A stretch of DNA of 64,000 nucleotides from Epilithonimonas zeae (GCF_023278365.1 NZ_CP075338.1:496001-560000), one strand, 5' to 3'; numbered from the stretch's first letter, positions 1 to 7,774 are shown. Numbers and translations: made by a program. The notes: generated from the letters alone by a model not told the origin.

Positions 1-325
1 TGAAAAACGATTCGGTAAAAATGCAGCTGAATCCCTCTTGCTTTTTTTCTAAAGGCTCCCAGCTGTAAGGGATGAGAGGATTGGCAAATAAAAGTCCGTT
101 TTGAAGAATTTCGAAACTCTTATCGGCATAGTGAATTTTACTCTTTCCTGTAACCAAACAAATTTTAAAATAATCTTTCCGTCCGTATGTGATTGTATTG
201 GCGTATTCCGGAGAAAGCACTTCAATTTTAAAAACATTAAAATGTCCCTCTTCTCTGCTTAAGTCAGGGGTTTTAATGAAATTATACTTCGCATAATATT
301 CTTCTAATGTTTCTGGTTTTGTCAT
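1..325 (-). CDS. AraC-family regulator, N-terminal part (cut by window edge)
   Basis: The leftward frame opens at the ATG at 325 and runs off the window start, so only about 108 residues are visible. The protein begins MTKPETLEEYY and continues through FNVFK, KICLVTGKS, IHYADKSFEI and FANPLIPYSW. This is the cupin-like sensor half typical of Bacteroidota AraC regulators. The AraC helix-turn-helix would lie outside the window. It stands next to a leftward NTF2-like gene and a divergent dehydrogenase cluster with two identical operator-like elements, so it is a candidate regulator of that cluster (inference). Family assignment rests on the N-terminal pattern only. Confidence 0.7.
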   Translation of the reverse strand, partial: MTKPETLEEYYAKYNFIKTPDLSREEGHFNVFKIEVLSPEYANTITYGRKDYFKICLVTGKSKIHYADKSFEILQNGLLFANPLIPYSWEPLEKKQEGFSCIFTESFF

Positions 326-455
326 TTTTAAAAGCATCAACCTTTTCAGTAAATATTTTACAGTAACAAAACTAATAATTTTTCCCATACAGATATTTTA
401 AGGAGAAAAAGATAAATAGTCCGAAATAGGATTCGGACTATTTACTGGGATTAAT

Positions 456-899
456 TTAATCTTGTACAAATTCACTCAAAGGAGCATCGATGGCTTCCAG
501 AGCAACCATAGGATTCCAGAAATCTACATACTTTAAAATATTGCCTTCTGTATCGGTGGTTACCACAGAAATATATTTCTGATTATAAGGCTTACCTGTA
601 GATATTGCATTTCCCTCACTTGTAAATTCTGCAATTACCAGCGTAGGGTCTTCTGTAGCGTGGAAATGAAGATTTTGAAACTCTACTTTAAAATGTTTAG
701 GAAAATTTTTCATATACTCAAATAATTCTTGTTTTCCTTTTACTTTTTTAGGAAAATCTTTCGGACCATAGGGAAACTCCAGTTCGCCATCATTATCAAA
801 CAGCTCTACCCATTTTTCGATTTGGCCGGTAGATAAAAATTCAAGATGATTTTTAAATGCATTTTGCGCTGCAACTTTAATTTGTTCTTTAGTTTTCAT
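456..899 (-). CDS. NTF2-like / SnoaL-type protein
   Basis: The product is 147 residues with no signal peptide, so it is cytoplasmic. It has the small cone-shaped alpha+beta pattern of the NTF2-like superfamily: an N-terminal helix ending in the WVELFDNDGELEFPYGP region, then a KGKQELFEYM helix and strands with AEFTSEG and KYVDFWNPM. PhzA/B and SnoaL proteins share this form. The family covers isomerases, hydrolases and binding proteins, so no reaction can be assigned. The gene is leftward behind the AraC-type regulator and divergent from the dehydrogenase at 1194. A second NTF2-like gene lies at 3557 and a third such domain is fused to the VOC protein at 2352, so this fold is concentrated in the cluster. 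Confidence 0.8.
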   Translation of the reverse strand: MKTKEQIKVAAQNAFKNHLEFLSTGQIEKWVELFDNDGELEFPYGPKDFPKKVKGKQELFEYMKNFPKHFKVEFQNLHFHATEDPTLVIAEFTSEGNAISTGKPYNQKYISVVTTDTEGNILKYVDFWNPMVALEAIDAPLSEFVQD

Positions 900-958
900 T
901 TTAAAATAATTTTAAGATTAAATAATGTTAACCTGATTCTCAGGTAAATTTTCTATGA

Positions 959-966
959 CAAAATTA
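959..966 (-). promoter_or_regulatory. -7 promoter box of the NTF2-like gene
   Basis: Read leftward the bases are TAATTTTG, a full match to the Bacteroidota -7 box TAnnTTTG, about 60 bp before the NTF2-like start at 899. No convincing -33 box is visible upstream. Confidence 0.4.
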
Positions 967-1087
967 GTTTGCAGTGGTAAAGGGATGTTTTAAAAAATCA
1001 AAGCATTCCTTTAAAAAATCAATCATTATTGGCTTTTTCAATTTGTAATGTATCGAATAGTGAAACCTCAGCTATTCAAGCCTTTCA

Positions 1088-1160
1088 TTTCATTGACATT
1101 TGTTTGCTTTTTTTTCAAGCTTTTGTCAATGGAAAGAGGCCTTATCTTGTAACATCTTTG
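1088..1160 (+). promoter_or_regulatory. Operator/promoter of the dehydrogenase gene (copy 1 of a 47-bp element)
   Basis: Bases 1088-1134 are identical to 2258-2304. Each copy contains an inverted repeat CATTGACA...TGTCAATG (arms 1091-1098 and 1124-1131). A TTTG in the right arm (1122-1125) is followed 27 bp later by a -7-like box CATCTTTG (1153-1160, one mismatch to TAnnTTTG). The same 27-bp spacing occurs in copy 2, which supports a shared regulated promoter. Confidence 0.65.
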
Positions 1161-1193
1161 CCTTATTAAAATAACAATTAAAAATAAGACAAA

Positions 1194-2051
1194 ATGAACA
1201 AAACAGTTTTTATCACAGGAACAAGCACAGGATTTGGAAAATTAACAGCAATCACTTTAGCAAAAGCAGGATACACCGTAATTGCAGGAATGCGCGGCGT
1301 GTCAGGAAAGAATGAAGCCGTAGCTAAAGAATTGGGAGCACTGCCTAATTTAGAAGTCGTTGAAATCGATGTAATCGACGATGTCTCAGTAACCAATGCT
1401 TTTGAAAAAGTACTTCAGAAATACGGTAAAATTGATGTGCTAGTCAATAACGCCGCTGTTTCAGGTTTCGGATTGTTGGAAGCTTATAGCCTGGACAGAA
1501 TCCGCCAAATGTTTGAAGTGAATTTCTATGGAGTTATCCGGACTTATCAGGCTGTATTGCCTTCTATGAGGGAGAATAAGAGCGGTCTGATTATCAACAT
1601 CACTTCCGGAGCAAGCGCTCATACCTCTCCTTTTATGATTCCCTATTTTGCATCGAAATTCGGTGTTGAAAGCATTACAGAAGGTTTGCAGGACGAATTG
1701 AAACAATTCAATATCGACAACGTTTCCATCCAGCCCGGAGTTTATCCCACAGAAATGAATACGGGCGAAAAAGCAGGAGTTAATGCCGATAAACCAGAAA
1801 TTGCGACACTTTACGATCCCGTTGCGACAGAACAATTCAATACGATTGGTGCAGCATTATTCGGTAAAATGAAAGAATTTAATATGAATCCTCAAACCAT
1901 TGCAGACGGAATTTTGGAACTAATTCAGATGAAAGAAGGTTCTCGTCCGTTACGTTTTCCGTTGGACGCTGTTGCGCAGGGAACAGATTTGGAATTCATC
2001 AATGCCAGAGCCGAATTGAAAGCAAAATGGTTGGCAAAATATAGCGAATAA
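1194..2051 (+). CDS. Short-chain dehydrogenase/reductase
   Basis: A 285-residue cytoplasmic Rossmann-fold oxidoreductase of the classical SDR family. The cofactor-binding glycine motif TGTSTGFG is near residue 8. NNAAVSG follows, with a catalytic Ser in the ITSGAS segment and the YFASK catalytic Tyr/Lys pair. This is the full SDR active-site set. The C-terminal segment is longer than in minimal 250-residue SDRs. The natural substrate cannot be read from sequence. It is the first gene of the rightward cluster and is followed by a strong terminator at 2079. Its upstream 47-bp element is duplicated before the VOC gene, so both are probably induced together. The ATG start lies about 34 bp after the -7-like box. 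Confidence 0.9.
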   Translation: MNKTVFITGTSTGFGKLTAITLAKAGYTVIAGMRGVSGKNEAVAKELGALPNLEVVEIDVIDDVSVTNAFEKVLQKYGKIDVLVNNAAVSGFGLLEAYSLDRIRQMFEVNFYGVIRTYQAVLPSMRENKSGLIINITSGASAHTSPFMIPYFASKFGVESITEGLQDELKQFNIDNVSIQPGVYPTEMNTGEKAGVNADKPEIATLYDPVATEQFNTIGAALFGKMKEFNMNPQTIADGILELIQMKEGSRPLRFPLDAVAQGTDLEFINARAELKAKWLAKYSE

Positions 2052-2078
2052 TTAGAGTTTTTAAATCATAACTAATAA

Positions 2079-2107
2079 GGTTGGAATATTTCGTTCCAGC
2101 CTTTTTT
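2079..2107 (+). terminator. Rho-independent terminator after the dehydrogenase
   Basis: The stem GGTTGGAA/TTCCAGCC closes a TATTTCG loop and is followed by a run of six T. Confidence 0.85.
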
Positions 2108-2119
2108 GATTTTTTATTT

Positions 2120-2230
2120 GGAGCTATTTCCCGCTTTCGCTATTCGCTTTTTCAGGTTTAGGCTCGGCGGCGAAGCCGCCGAGCCTAAACCTGAAAAAGA
2201 GCTCAAACATACCGCTCAATCTGGGCTAGG
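2120..2230. repeat. Intergenic repeat family R1, copy 1, with a 25-bp perfect hairpin
   Basis: A GGAGCTATTTCCCGC... opening and a ...CCGCTCAATCTGGGCTAGG ending flank a hairpin. The arms 2147-2171 and 2175-2199 pair perfectly over 25 bp around a GAA loop. The same frame (GC-rich ends, central T5/A5 stem) recurs at 38657 and 51226. It resembles the REP-like intergenic elements widespread in Flavobacterium and Chryseobacterium genomes. Confidence 0.7.
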
Positions 2231-2257
2231 ATGAAAGTTTGGTATTCAAATCATCAT

Positions 2258-2330
2258 TTTCATTGACATTTGTTTGCTTTTTTTTCAAGCTTTTGTCAAT
2301 GGAAGAAGGCTTCTGAATGTTGGAAATTTG
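2258..2330 (+). promoter_or_regulatory. Operator/promoter of the VOC gene (copy 2 of the 47-bp element)
   Basis: Bases 2258-2304 repeat 1088-1134 exactly, including the CATTGACA/TGTCAATG inverted repeat. The TTTG at 2292-2295 is 27 bp from the -7-like box GAAATTTG at 2323-2330, the same spacing as copy 1. The bases after the identical block are also similar (GGAAGAAGGC here, GGAAAGAGGC in copy 1). Confidence 0.65.
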
Positions 2331-2351
2331 CTTCATAAATAATAACAAAAA

Positions 2352-3368
2352 ATGATCACAATGAGCAATTTAAAAAAACAAATCAAAGCCAACGCAACAG
2401 CAGTAGCAAGTGCACTTTTATTATCAGCAGCAGTTTCAAACACTTCAGCACAGGAAAAAACTGGAATTATTGGAATTGATCACGTTGGAATCAACGTTCC
2501 GAATACGAAACAGGCGGTGAATTTCTTTACAGACGTTTTGGGATTTTCAGCAGTTACAACTTTAGGTCCGATTCCTTTGGATGACGCTTGGAAAAAGAAC
2601 AATCATATGAATGCGAAAACCGGTCCCGTAACCATCAAAATGGTAAAAGCAGGAACAGGAGCCAACATCGAATTATTCGAATATCAAGACAACAAAGGAA
2701 ATTCTCAACAACCAGGAGGAGACGATATAGGAGCAAGCCACATTGCTTTTTATACCAATGACATCAGCAAAAGTGTAACGTATCTTAAAAGCAAAGGCGT
2801 TCAATTTTTAGGAGAACCGTTTTTGATGCCGTCTGGAGATACAGAAGGAGAAACTTGGGTGTATTTCGTAACACCGTGGGGTTCTAAAATGGAATTGGTT
2901 TCTTATCCAAACGGAAAAGGTTATGAAAAGAAAAATCCGGCAACAATTTTATGGTCACCTAAAAATGTTGTAAAAAATCAAACCGAAAAATCAGATTCTA
3001 AACCACTTTCTGAAGCAGAAATTAAATCTTTAGTAGAAGGACATTTAGCAATCTGGAACGAGAGAGATCTTAAAAAACGTGAAAAATTAATGTCAAAAAT
3101 CTATGCTGATGATATTGAAATGGTGGACAGTCATTTTATCGCAGTTGGTCACAAAGAAATCAATGGTTTTGTGGATGGATTGCAGCAGAAAAGTCCAAAT
3201 TCTAAGTTTTCCCATATCAAAGCAATAGACGTTAATCACAACATTGCAAGACTCTACTGGCAAAACGGAACTCCCGAAAAACCAGATGCTGTAACAGGAA
3301 TGGATTTATTCGTTTTCGAAAACGGTAAAGCTGTGAAACTATATGTTTTTGTAGATAACAAAAATTAA
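2352..3368 (+). CDS. Exported VOC (glyoxalase-like) + SnoaL-like fusion protein
   Basis: The product is 338 residues in three parts. A signal peptide spans about residues 1-33 and ends near SNTSAQ. A vicinal-oxygen-chelate domain runs from about 37 to 190, with DHVGINVPNTKQAVNFF, ELFEYQ, SHIAFYTNDI and WGSKMELVSY. A SnoaL/NTF2-like domain covers about 215-338, with EGHLAIWNERDLKKR, MVDSHFIAVG and MDLFVFENGKAVKLY. VOC enzymes bind a metal through His and Glu; the DHVG His and MELV Glu are present. The substrate is unknown and the protein should act in the periplasm. Translation could start at 2352 or at the second ATG at 2361; both give a signal peptide. Its promoter element duplicates that of the dehydrogenase. 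Confidence 0.8.
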   Translation: MITMSNLKKQIKANATAVASALLLSAAVSNTSAQEKTGIIGIDHVGINVPNTKQAVNFFTDVLGFSAVTTLGPIPLDDAWKKNNHMNAKTGPVTIKMVKAGTGANIELFEYQDNKGNSQQPGGDDIGASHIAFYTNDISKSVTYLKSKGVQFLGEPFLMPSGDTEGETWVYFVTPWGSKMELVSYPNGKGYEKKNPATILWSPKNVVKNQTEKSDSKPLSEAEIKSLVEGHLAIWNERDLKKREKLMSKIYADDIEMVDSHFIAVGHKEINGFVDGLQQKSPNSKFSHIKAIDVNHNIARLYWQNGTPEKPDAVTGMDLFVFENGKAVKLYVFVDNKN

Positions 3369-3402
3369 ATCCTCTTAAATTTTTAATTTCAATTTTACAG
3401 AC

Positions 3403-3499
3403 TGTCATTTTGAGCGAAACGAAATGAAGTCGAAAAATCTCAAATTATTAAAAGATTCTTCATTCCATAATGCTACGCAAAATTCCATTCAGAATGACA
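3403..3499. repeat. Intergenic repeat family R2, copy 1
   Basis: This is a TGTCATTTTGAGCGAAACG... element ending ...CAGAATGACA, with terminal inverted repeats TGTCATT/AATGACA. Related copies lie at 34804, 38778 and 60518. It is a non-coding, probably mobile-derived repeat of the kind common in Flavobacteriia. Confidence 0.7.
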
Positions 3500-3556
3500 A
3501 AAAGAACTTTTGAAAAAATTAATCAAACTTAATCTTTAACATTTAAAATAAATATT

Positions 3557-4000
3557 ATGAAAGCATCAGTAATCAATCAAAATTCAGCCAACGAAACATT
3601 AATCCGTGAATTGTACAGAATCGCAGAAGAACAGGATACACAAGGTTTTGTAGATCTTTTTGCAGAAGACGGCTATTTCTGGGACGTATCCGCAGGAAAA
3701 AAGTATTATGGACAAGACATCGGGAAAACGGTGGATGTTTATGCAACAGCTTTTCCGGATATGCACAGGGAATTGTATGATCTTTACGTATTGGAAAATG
3801 AGAACACAGTAGTAGTAGAATTATCTTTAAACGGAACTCATAAAGGCCCGCTTGAGTTACCTTCCGGAACTATTCCTGCGACAAATAAAACCATACAAAC
3901 CCCTTGTTGTGATGTTTTCAAAATCGAGAATGGAAAAATAAAATCATTTCATTGTTACACGGCTGCAACGATACTTTTAAGTCAATTGGGCATCTTCTAA
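3557..4000 (+). CDS. SnoaL-like (NTF2-fold) protein
   Basis: A 147-residue cytoplasmic protein of the SnoaL-like polyketide-cyclase/NTF2 superfamily. The N-terminal helix ETLIRELYRIAEEQDTQGF leads into VDLFAEDGYFWDVSAGK, then FPDMHRELYDLYV, VVELSLNGTHKGPL and a final DVFKIENGKIKSFHCY strand. This segment order is the family hallmark. No catalytic function can be fixed from sequence. It sits between the VOC fusion and the nitroreductase. It is separated from the VOC gene by an R2 repeat and followed by a hairpin at 4014, so it may have its own transcript end. Confidence 0.8.
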   Translation: MKASVINQNSANETLIRELYRIAEEQDTQGFVDLFAEDGYFWDVSAGKKYYGQDIGKTVDVYATAFPDMHRELYDLYVLENENTVVVELSLNGTHKGPLELPSGTIPATNKTIQTPCCDVFKIENGKIKSFHCYTAATILLSQLGIF

Positions 4001-4013
4001 ATACTTTAAAATT

Positions 4014-4048
4014 ATCAAGGCAAGTGATACCTCATCATTTGCCTTGAT
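4014..4048 (+). terminator. Hairpin after the SnoaL-like gene
   Basis: Perfect 10-bp arms ATCAAGGCAA (4014-4023) and TTGCCTTGAT (4039-4048) enclose a 15-nt loop. No T-run follows, so it may be a weak terminator or a processing/attenuation hairpin. It covers the TTG and ATG codons at 4044-4049 and argues for the nitroreductase starting at 4065. Confidence 0.5.
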
Positions 4049-4064
4049 GTTAAAATCAAATCAA

Positions 4065-4697
4065 ATGAAAAATATCATAGAATTACTGAAATGGAGATAT
4101 GCCACAAAAAAAATGACAGGCGAGAAAATCTCTTCAGAAAAAATCAATAACATATTGGAAGTGGCTCATTTGGCACCTTCCGGAGTTGGATTACAGCCTT
4201 ACGAAATCATCGTTATCAGCAATCCCAAAATTAAAAAGAAAATATTACCGATAGCAATGAATCAGCCTCAAATAGTAGAGTCATCGCATCTTTTAGTTTT
4301 CGCTGTTTGGGACGAATATTCCAAAGAAAGAATTGATAACGTATTCGATTATATTACAGAAAAACGCAGTGTAGATTCTGCTCATTATGATAAACAAAGA
4401 GCATTTTCAAAACAGTTTTTCGGAAATATGAGCATCGAAGAAAACTTTCATCACGCAGCAAAACAGGCGAACATCGCGCTGGGTTTGGCTATTATTGCGG
4501 CGGCTTCCGAAGGAATAGATTCGACACCAATGGAAGGTTTTGACCCGTTTGGACTTGATGAATTTTTGCAACTTTCATCCAAAGGTTTACGAAGTTCAAT
4601 GCTGTTGGCTTTAGGCTACAGAGACACAAAAAACGACTGGAATCTTAATCAGAAAAAAGTACGCAAACCATTTGAGGAGTTTGTGACTTTTCTTTAG
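4065..4697 (+). CDS. NAD(P)H-dependent nitroreductase (NfsB-like)
   Basis: A 210-residue FMN-binding oxidoreductase of the nitroreductase superfamily, cytoplasmic and expected to act as a dimer. WRYATKKM near residue 8 contains the Arg that binds the FMN phosphate. LAPSGVGLQPYEIIV is the classic flavin-contacting segment. Later come AAKQANIALGLAIIAAASEGIDSTPMEGFD and the C-terminal LALGYRD motif. Such enzymes use NAD(P)H to reduce quinones, nitroaromatics or dihydropteridines. The start at 4065 is chosen because upstream in-frame codons fall inside the 4014-4048 hairpin. A strong terminator follows at 4722. It probably belongs with the dehydrogenase/VOC genes in a detoxification or redox response (inference). 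Confidence 0.88.
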   Translation: MKNIIELLKWRYATKKMTGEKISSEKINNILEVAHLAPSGVGLQPYEIIVISNPKIKKKILPIAMNQPQIVESSHLLVFAVWDEYSKERIDNVFDYITEKRSVDSAHYDKQRAFSKQFFGNMSIEENFHHAAKQANIALGLAIIAAASEGIDSTPMEGFDPFGLDEFLQLSSKGLRSSMLLALGYRDTKNDWNLNQKKVRKPFEEFVTFL

Positions 4698-4721
4698 TCA
4701 TTGATTTTAAAATAATTATAA

Positions 4722-4752
4722 CAAAAGCTTACTGTAATTCAGTAAGCTTTTG
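4722..4752 (+). terminator. Terminator after the nitroreductase
   Basis: Perfect 13-bp stem (4722-4734 with 4740-4752) around a TAATT loop, with TTTT at the end of the descending arm. Confidence 0.75.
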
Positions 4753-4962
4753 CTGTTGTAATCACATTTTATTGTTATTCTGCTTTAGACATTGCAATCC
4801 AAGATGTCCAGAAATTAACATGATGTATTTTGAGTATAAATACAGATTATTGAATATATTTTATTTCTGAATCATAAAATGGAGATTTATATCTAATTAT
4901 TTAACTGTAATTATTTGTTTTTTAATGTTTTAAGTTAAGTTAGTCAGATTCCTTTTTTTTGA

Positions 4963-4970
4963 TATATTTG
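4963..4970 (+). promoter_or_regulatory. -7 box of the ECF sigma gene
   Basis: TATATTTG matches TAnnTTTG exactly, 30 bp before the start codon. No clear -33 box is visible. It differs from the ECF-type promoters downstream, so the sigma gene looks housekeeping-transcribed. Confidence 0.5.
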
Positions 4971-4999
4971 AAACCAGACCTTAAAACCATATTTCCATT

Positions 5000-5515
5000 T
5001 TGGAATCTCAATTTGAAAAACTATATTCTGATTATAAACATCAGGTCTTCTTTTTCGTGAAAAAATATGTTCACGGACAGGATGATATTGAGGATATCGT
5101 TCAGGATATTTTTGTTCATTTATGGAAACATAAGGATTCTTTAGAGAAAAATAAAGAAGCAATTGTTTTTAAAACTGCTAAACAAGAGATTGCCAATTTT
5201 TACAGAAAGAATAAACTGTCTTTTTCAGATTTCAAAGAAGAATCTCATCTCAGCATTGTGAAAGAAGAATATGATGAAGAGCAATTCAAATCTTATTCTG
5301 AACAAGCAGAAAAATTACTTAAATTAATTCCTGAAAAAAGTAAATCTTTTTTTCTCAAACATAAAATTGACGGACTAAGCTATTCCGAAATTGCAAAAGA
5401 AAATAGTATTTCCAAAAATGCTGTGGCTAAGCACGTTAATAAGGTGCTTCATATTCTAAAAACAAATATTCACTTATTTTTTCTGTTATTGATTTTCATT
5501 AAAAAAATTTTTTAA
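5000..5515 (+). CDS. ECF RNA polymerase sigma factor (FecI-like)
   Basis: A 171-residue sigma-70 factor of the extracytoplasmic-function type. Region 2 appears as FEKLYSDYKHQVFFFVKKYV followed by DDIEDIVQDIFVHLWKHK. Region 4 appears as LIPEKSKSFFLKHKIDGLSYSEIAKENSISKNAVAKHV, the promoter-reading helix-turn-helix. No in-frame ATG exists upstream or in the first part of the gene, so the TTG at 5000 is the probable start. It is the first gene of a sigma/anti-sigma/SusC/SusD set, the arrangement in which FecR releases the sigma factor when the STN-bearing SusC imports its ligand. The hydrophobic tail (FFLLLIFIKKIF) is longer and more apolar than usual. Confidence 0.9.
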   Translation: MESQFEKLYSDYKHQVFFFVKKYVHGQDDIEDIVQDIFVHLWKHKDSLEKNKEAIVFKTAKQEIANFYRKNKLSFSDFKEESHLSIVKEEYDEEQFKSYSEQAEKLLKLIPEKSKSFFLKHKIDGLSYSEIAKENSISKNAVAKHVNKVLHILKTNIHLFFLLLIFIKKIF

Positions 5516-5544
5516 GGTTGACGATTTCAATAGGTCTGCGTAAT
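5516..5544 (+). promoter_or_regulatory. ECF-type promoter before the phosphatase
   Basis: GGTTGACGATTT then TCTGCGTAAT, starting at the sigma gene's stop codon. The same two blocks occur at 6908-6935 before fecR with 1 bp less spacing. This is not the TAnnTTTG pattern, so it is probably read by the sigma factor at 5000. Confidence 0.65.
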
Positions 5545-5589
5545 TAAATTATAAGACAGAAATCAATCTGAAACTAAAATAAGTTTATA

Positions 5590-6855
5590 ATGAAGAAATC
5601 ATTTTCAATTCTGCTAATTGCAGTTTCCTTTTTTTATCAAGGACAAACTACCAAAGAAGAAATCCTCTCAAATTTAAATCAAACCGGCGGTGTTTACTAC
5701 GCTTATCCAACTCCGACAAAAAAACTGACTGCTGTTCCATCCGGATATCAGCCATTTTACATCAGTCATTACGGAAGACACGGCTCAAGATGGCTTATCA
5801 ATGATAAAGATTTTTCCGGTGTGATGGACATTCTGAAAAAAGCTAATGAGAATAATGCCTTGACAGAAAACGGAAAATCAGCGTTACAACGATTGGAGAA
5901 AATTTGGGAAATTGCTGAGGGTCATAATGGCGATTTGACGGAATTAGGAGGATTGCAGCATAAACAGATTTCTCAAAGAATGTTCAAGAACAATCCGCAG
6001 GCTTTTGGAAATAATGCGATTGTGACAGCCAAATCAACGGTTGTTCCAAGATGCATCATCAGTATGGCGTATTTTACAAACGAATTAACAGCGAACAATC
6101 CAAAACTGAACATCATTATAGAATCTTCCGATAAGTATATGAAGTACTTGAACCATCATACCAAAGAATCCATCGATTTCAAAAGCCAAGATAGTTTTTG
6201 GCAGGAAGAAAAGAGAAAATTCAAGCAAGATGGGCTTCGTTTGGACAGATTTATCAAAAACCTGTTTAACAATGACGATTACATCTACAAAAATGTAAAC
6301 CCTGAAAAAGTGGTGGAGTCATTCTATTGGATAGCCAGCGATATGCAGAATCTTGAAACTGATATTTCATTCTATGATTTGTTCACAAAAGATGAAATAT
6401 TCAATATCTATCAGGCTATCAATTATCAATTTTATGTCAATGATGCAGCGTCGCCATTGAGCAAAGGATTGGTGAAGAATAATGCCATTCCGTTGGTGAA
6501 AAATATTTTGGAAGAGGCAGAAGACTATATTAAAAACAATAAAAAAGGAGCGTCTCTCAGATTCGGTCACGATGGGAATATTGCGCCATTGCTTGCTCTT
6601 TGGGATGTTGAAAATATGGGTGCGGAAGAAATCAATCCACGAGAAGTTTACAAAGTCTGGAATGCCTATGAAGTTGCTCCAATGGCCGCGAATCTTCAAA
6701 TGATTTTTTACAGGAATAAGAAAAATGATGTTTTGGTAAAATTCCTTCATAACGAAAATGAAGTTCACATTCCCATCAAAACCAATAGTTTTCCTTACTA
6801 TCAATGGAATGATGTGAAAGTTTATCTTGAGAATTTGACAAGTTTTCAGAAATAA
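5590..6855 (+). CDS. Exported phytase-like histidine acid phosphatase
   Basis: The product is 421 residues with a signal peptide over about residues 1-19 (ends YQGQT), so it is periplasmic or exported. It belongs to histidine-phosphatase clade 2. The YGRHGSRW motif near residues 62-68 carries the catalytic Arg63/His64, and FGHDGN near 326-330 supplies the His-Asp proton-donor pair. Multiple inositol polyphosphate phosphatases and phytases share the RHG motif. The HD rather than HAE donor is the histidine-acid-phosphatase form. It probably releases phosphate from an inositol phosphate or another phosphorylated nutrient; the substrate is inferred. Its own ECF-type promoter, and its position between the sigma and anti-sigma genes, tie it to the SusC/SusD uptake pair. 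Confidence 0.85.
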   Translation: MKKSFSILLIAVSFFYQGQTTKEEILSNLNQTGGVYYAYPTPTKKLTAVPSGYQPFYISHYGRHGSRWLINDKDFSGVMDILKKANENNALTENGKSALQRLEKIWEIAEGHNGDLTELGGLQHKQISQRMFKNNPQAFGNNAIVTAKSTVVPRCIISMAYFTNELTANNPKLNIIIESSDKYMKYLNHHTKESIDFKSQDSFWQEEKRKFKQDGLRLDRFIKNLFNNDDYIYKNVNPEKVVESFYWIASDMQNLETDISFYDLFTKDEIFNIYQAINYQFYVNDAASPLSKGLVKNNAIPLVKNILEEAEDYIKNNKKGASLRFGHDGNIAPLLALWDVENMGAEEINPREVYKVWNAYEVAPMAANLQMIFYRNKKNDVLVKFLHNENEVHIPIKTNSFPYYQWNDVKVYLENLTSFQK

Positions 6856-6907
6856 TTTGAGTTAAATTTTTAAGATAGAATAATTTTTAAAAAAATTTTG
6901 ATTCAAA

Positions 6908-6935
6908 GGTTGACGATTTAAAATTCCTGCGTAAT
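6908..6935 (+). promoter_or_regulatory. ECF-type promoter before fecR
   Basis: GGTTGACGATTT then CCTGCGTAAT, just upstream of the fecR start at 6943. It is near-identical to 5516-5544, which supports one sigma factor driving both units. Confidence 0.65.
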
Positions 6936-6942
6936 ACTAAAT

Positions 6943-7770
6943 ATGAATCACACAGAAGACGAAAATTTTAAAAGAAACTGGGAAGAAGTTGCCGAAGAAA
7001 ATCAGCAAATGGACTCGCAAACTGATGAACGAATCCGAGCGGGAATTCAACGGAAGATAAAATCCGGGAACAAGTTCAAAAAATTATATTGGGTTGCTGC
7101 AGCTGCAGTAATCACAGGATTTGGCGTTCTTTTATATACGCCTCCTTCGCCAGCTTCTGTGGAGAAAACTCAGTCTCAATATTATTCCAGTACAGATTTC
7201 ACCAAACAGATAAGCCTTCCTGATGGAAGTAAGATTGTTTTGGAACCTCACAGTACGCTTGAACTGGCAAAGGATTTTGGGAAAGCTGACAGGAAAATCA
7301 CCTTTACAGGAAAGGCAACTTTTGATATTGCAAAAGATAAGACCAAGCCTTTTAGAATCAATGCTAAAGATTTTACAGTACAGGTTTTAGGAACTAAATT
7401 CTTCCTGGATCAAACGAGCGGAAAAGAAAAAGTAGAGCTTTTTGAAGGAAAAGTGAAGGTGGATCATCAAGGAAAAATCACCTATCTGCTTCCAAACGAA
7501 TCTTGGAACAAAAACGTAGAAGAGAAAGCTCAAACATATGTGGTCGCCAATGTGAAAAGAAATTTCTCTTTCGAAGATGAAAATTTTGAAAATATCATCC
7601 AAGAGTTGGAAGTGGTTTATAATGTTAAAATCGATTATCCACAGGAATATTCCAAAAAGAAAATCAAAGGTTCATTCTCGGGCGATATGAACGAGGTCTT
7701 GTTCGCCATCTGTTATCCATTCAATCTTAAAGCTGAAAAAAAATCTGATAATCAATTACAATTAAAATAA
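6943..7770 (+). CDS. FecR-family anti-sigma factor
   Basis: A 275-residue inner-membrane protein. An N-terminal cytoplasmic sigma-binding segment (about 1-46) precedes one membrane helix near 47-66 (YWVAAAAVITGFGVLLY). A periplasmic FecR domain follows, with ISLPDGSKIVLEPHSTLEL, ITFTGKATFDIAKDKTKPFRI and VQVLGTKFFL. The C-terminal domain ends IKGSFSGDMNEVLFAICYPFNLKAE. This is the standard layout in Bacteroidota sigma/anti-sigma pairs coupled to SusC. It should hold the sigma factor of 5000 inactive until the STN domain of the downstream SusC signals substrate. It lies 79 bp before susC with no obvious promoter between, so the two are probably co-transcribed. Confidence 0.9.
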   Translation: MNHTEDENFKRNWEEVAEENQQMDSQTDERIRAGIQRKIKSGNKFKKLYWVAAAAVITGFGVLLYTPPSPASVEKTQSQYYSSTDFTKQISLPDGSKIVLEPHSTLELAKDFGKADRKITFTGKATFDIAKDKTKPFRINAKDFTVQVLGTKFFLDQTSGKEKVELFEGKVKVDHQGKITYLLPNESWNKNVEEKAQTYVVANVKRNFSFEDENFENIIQELEVVYNVKIDYPQEYSKKKIKGSFSGDMNEVLFAICYPFNLKAEKKSDNQLQLK

Positions 7771-7774
7771 AAAA

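Larger units (their letters stand above)
4698..4999. other. Intergenic region before the sigma factor
   Basis: About 300 bp holding the nitroreductase terminator (4722-4752) and a -7 box TATATTTG at 4963-4970 for the sigma gene. Nothing else is recognised in the AT-rich remainder. Confidence 0.5.

Noticed and set aside
2147..2199. Perfect 25-bp hairpin taken as the dehydrogenase terminator
   Set aside because: It has no T-run of its own, a good terminator already lies at 2079-2107, and the hairpin is the centre of repeat family R1.
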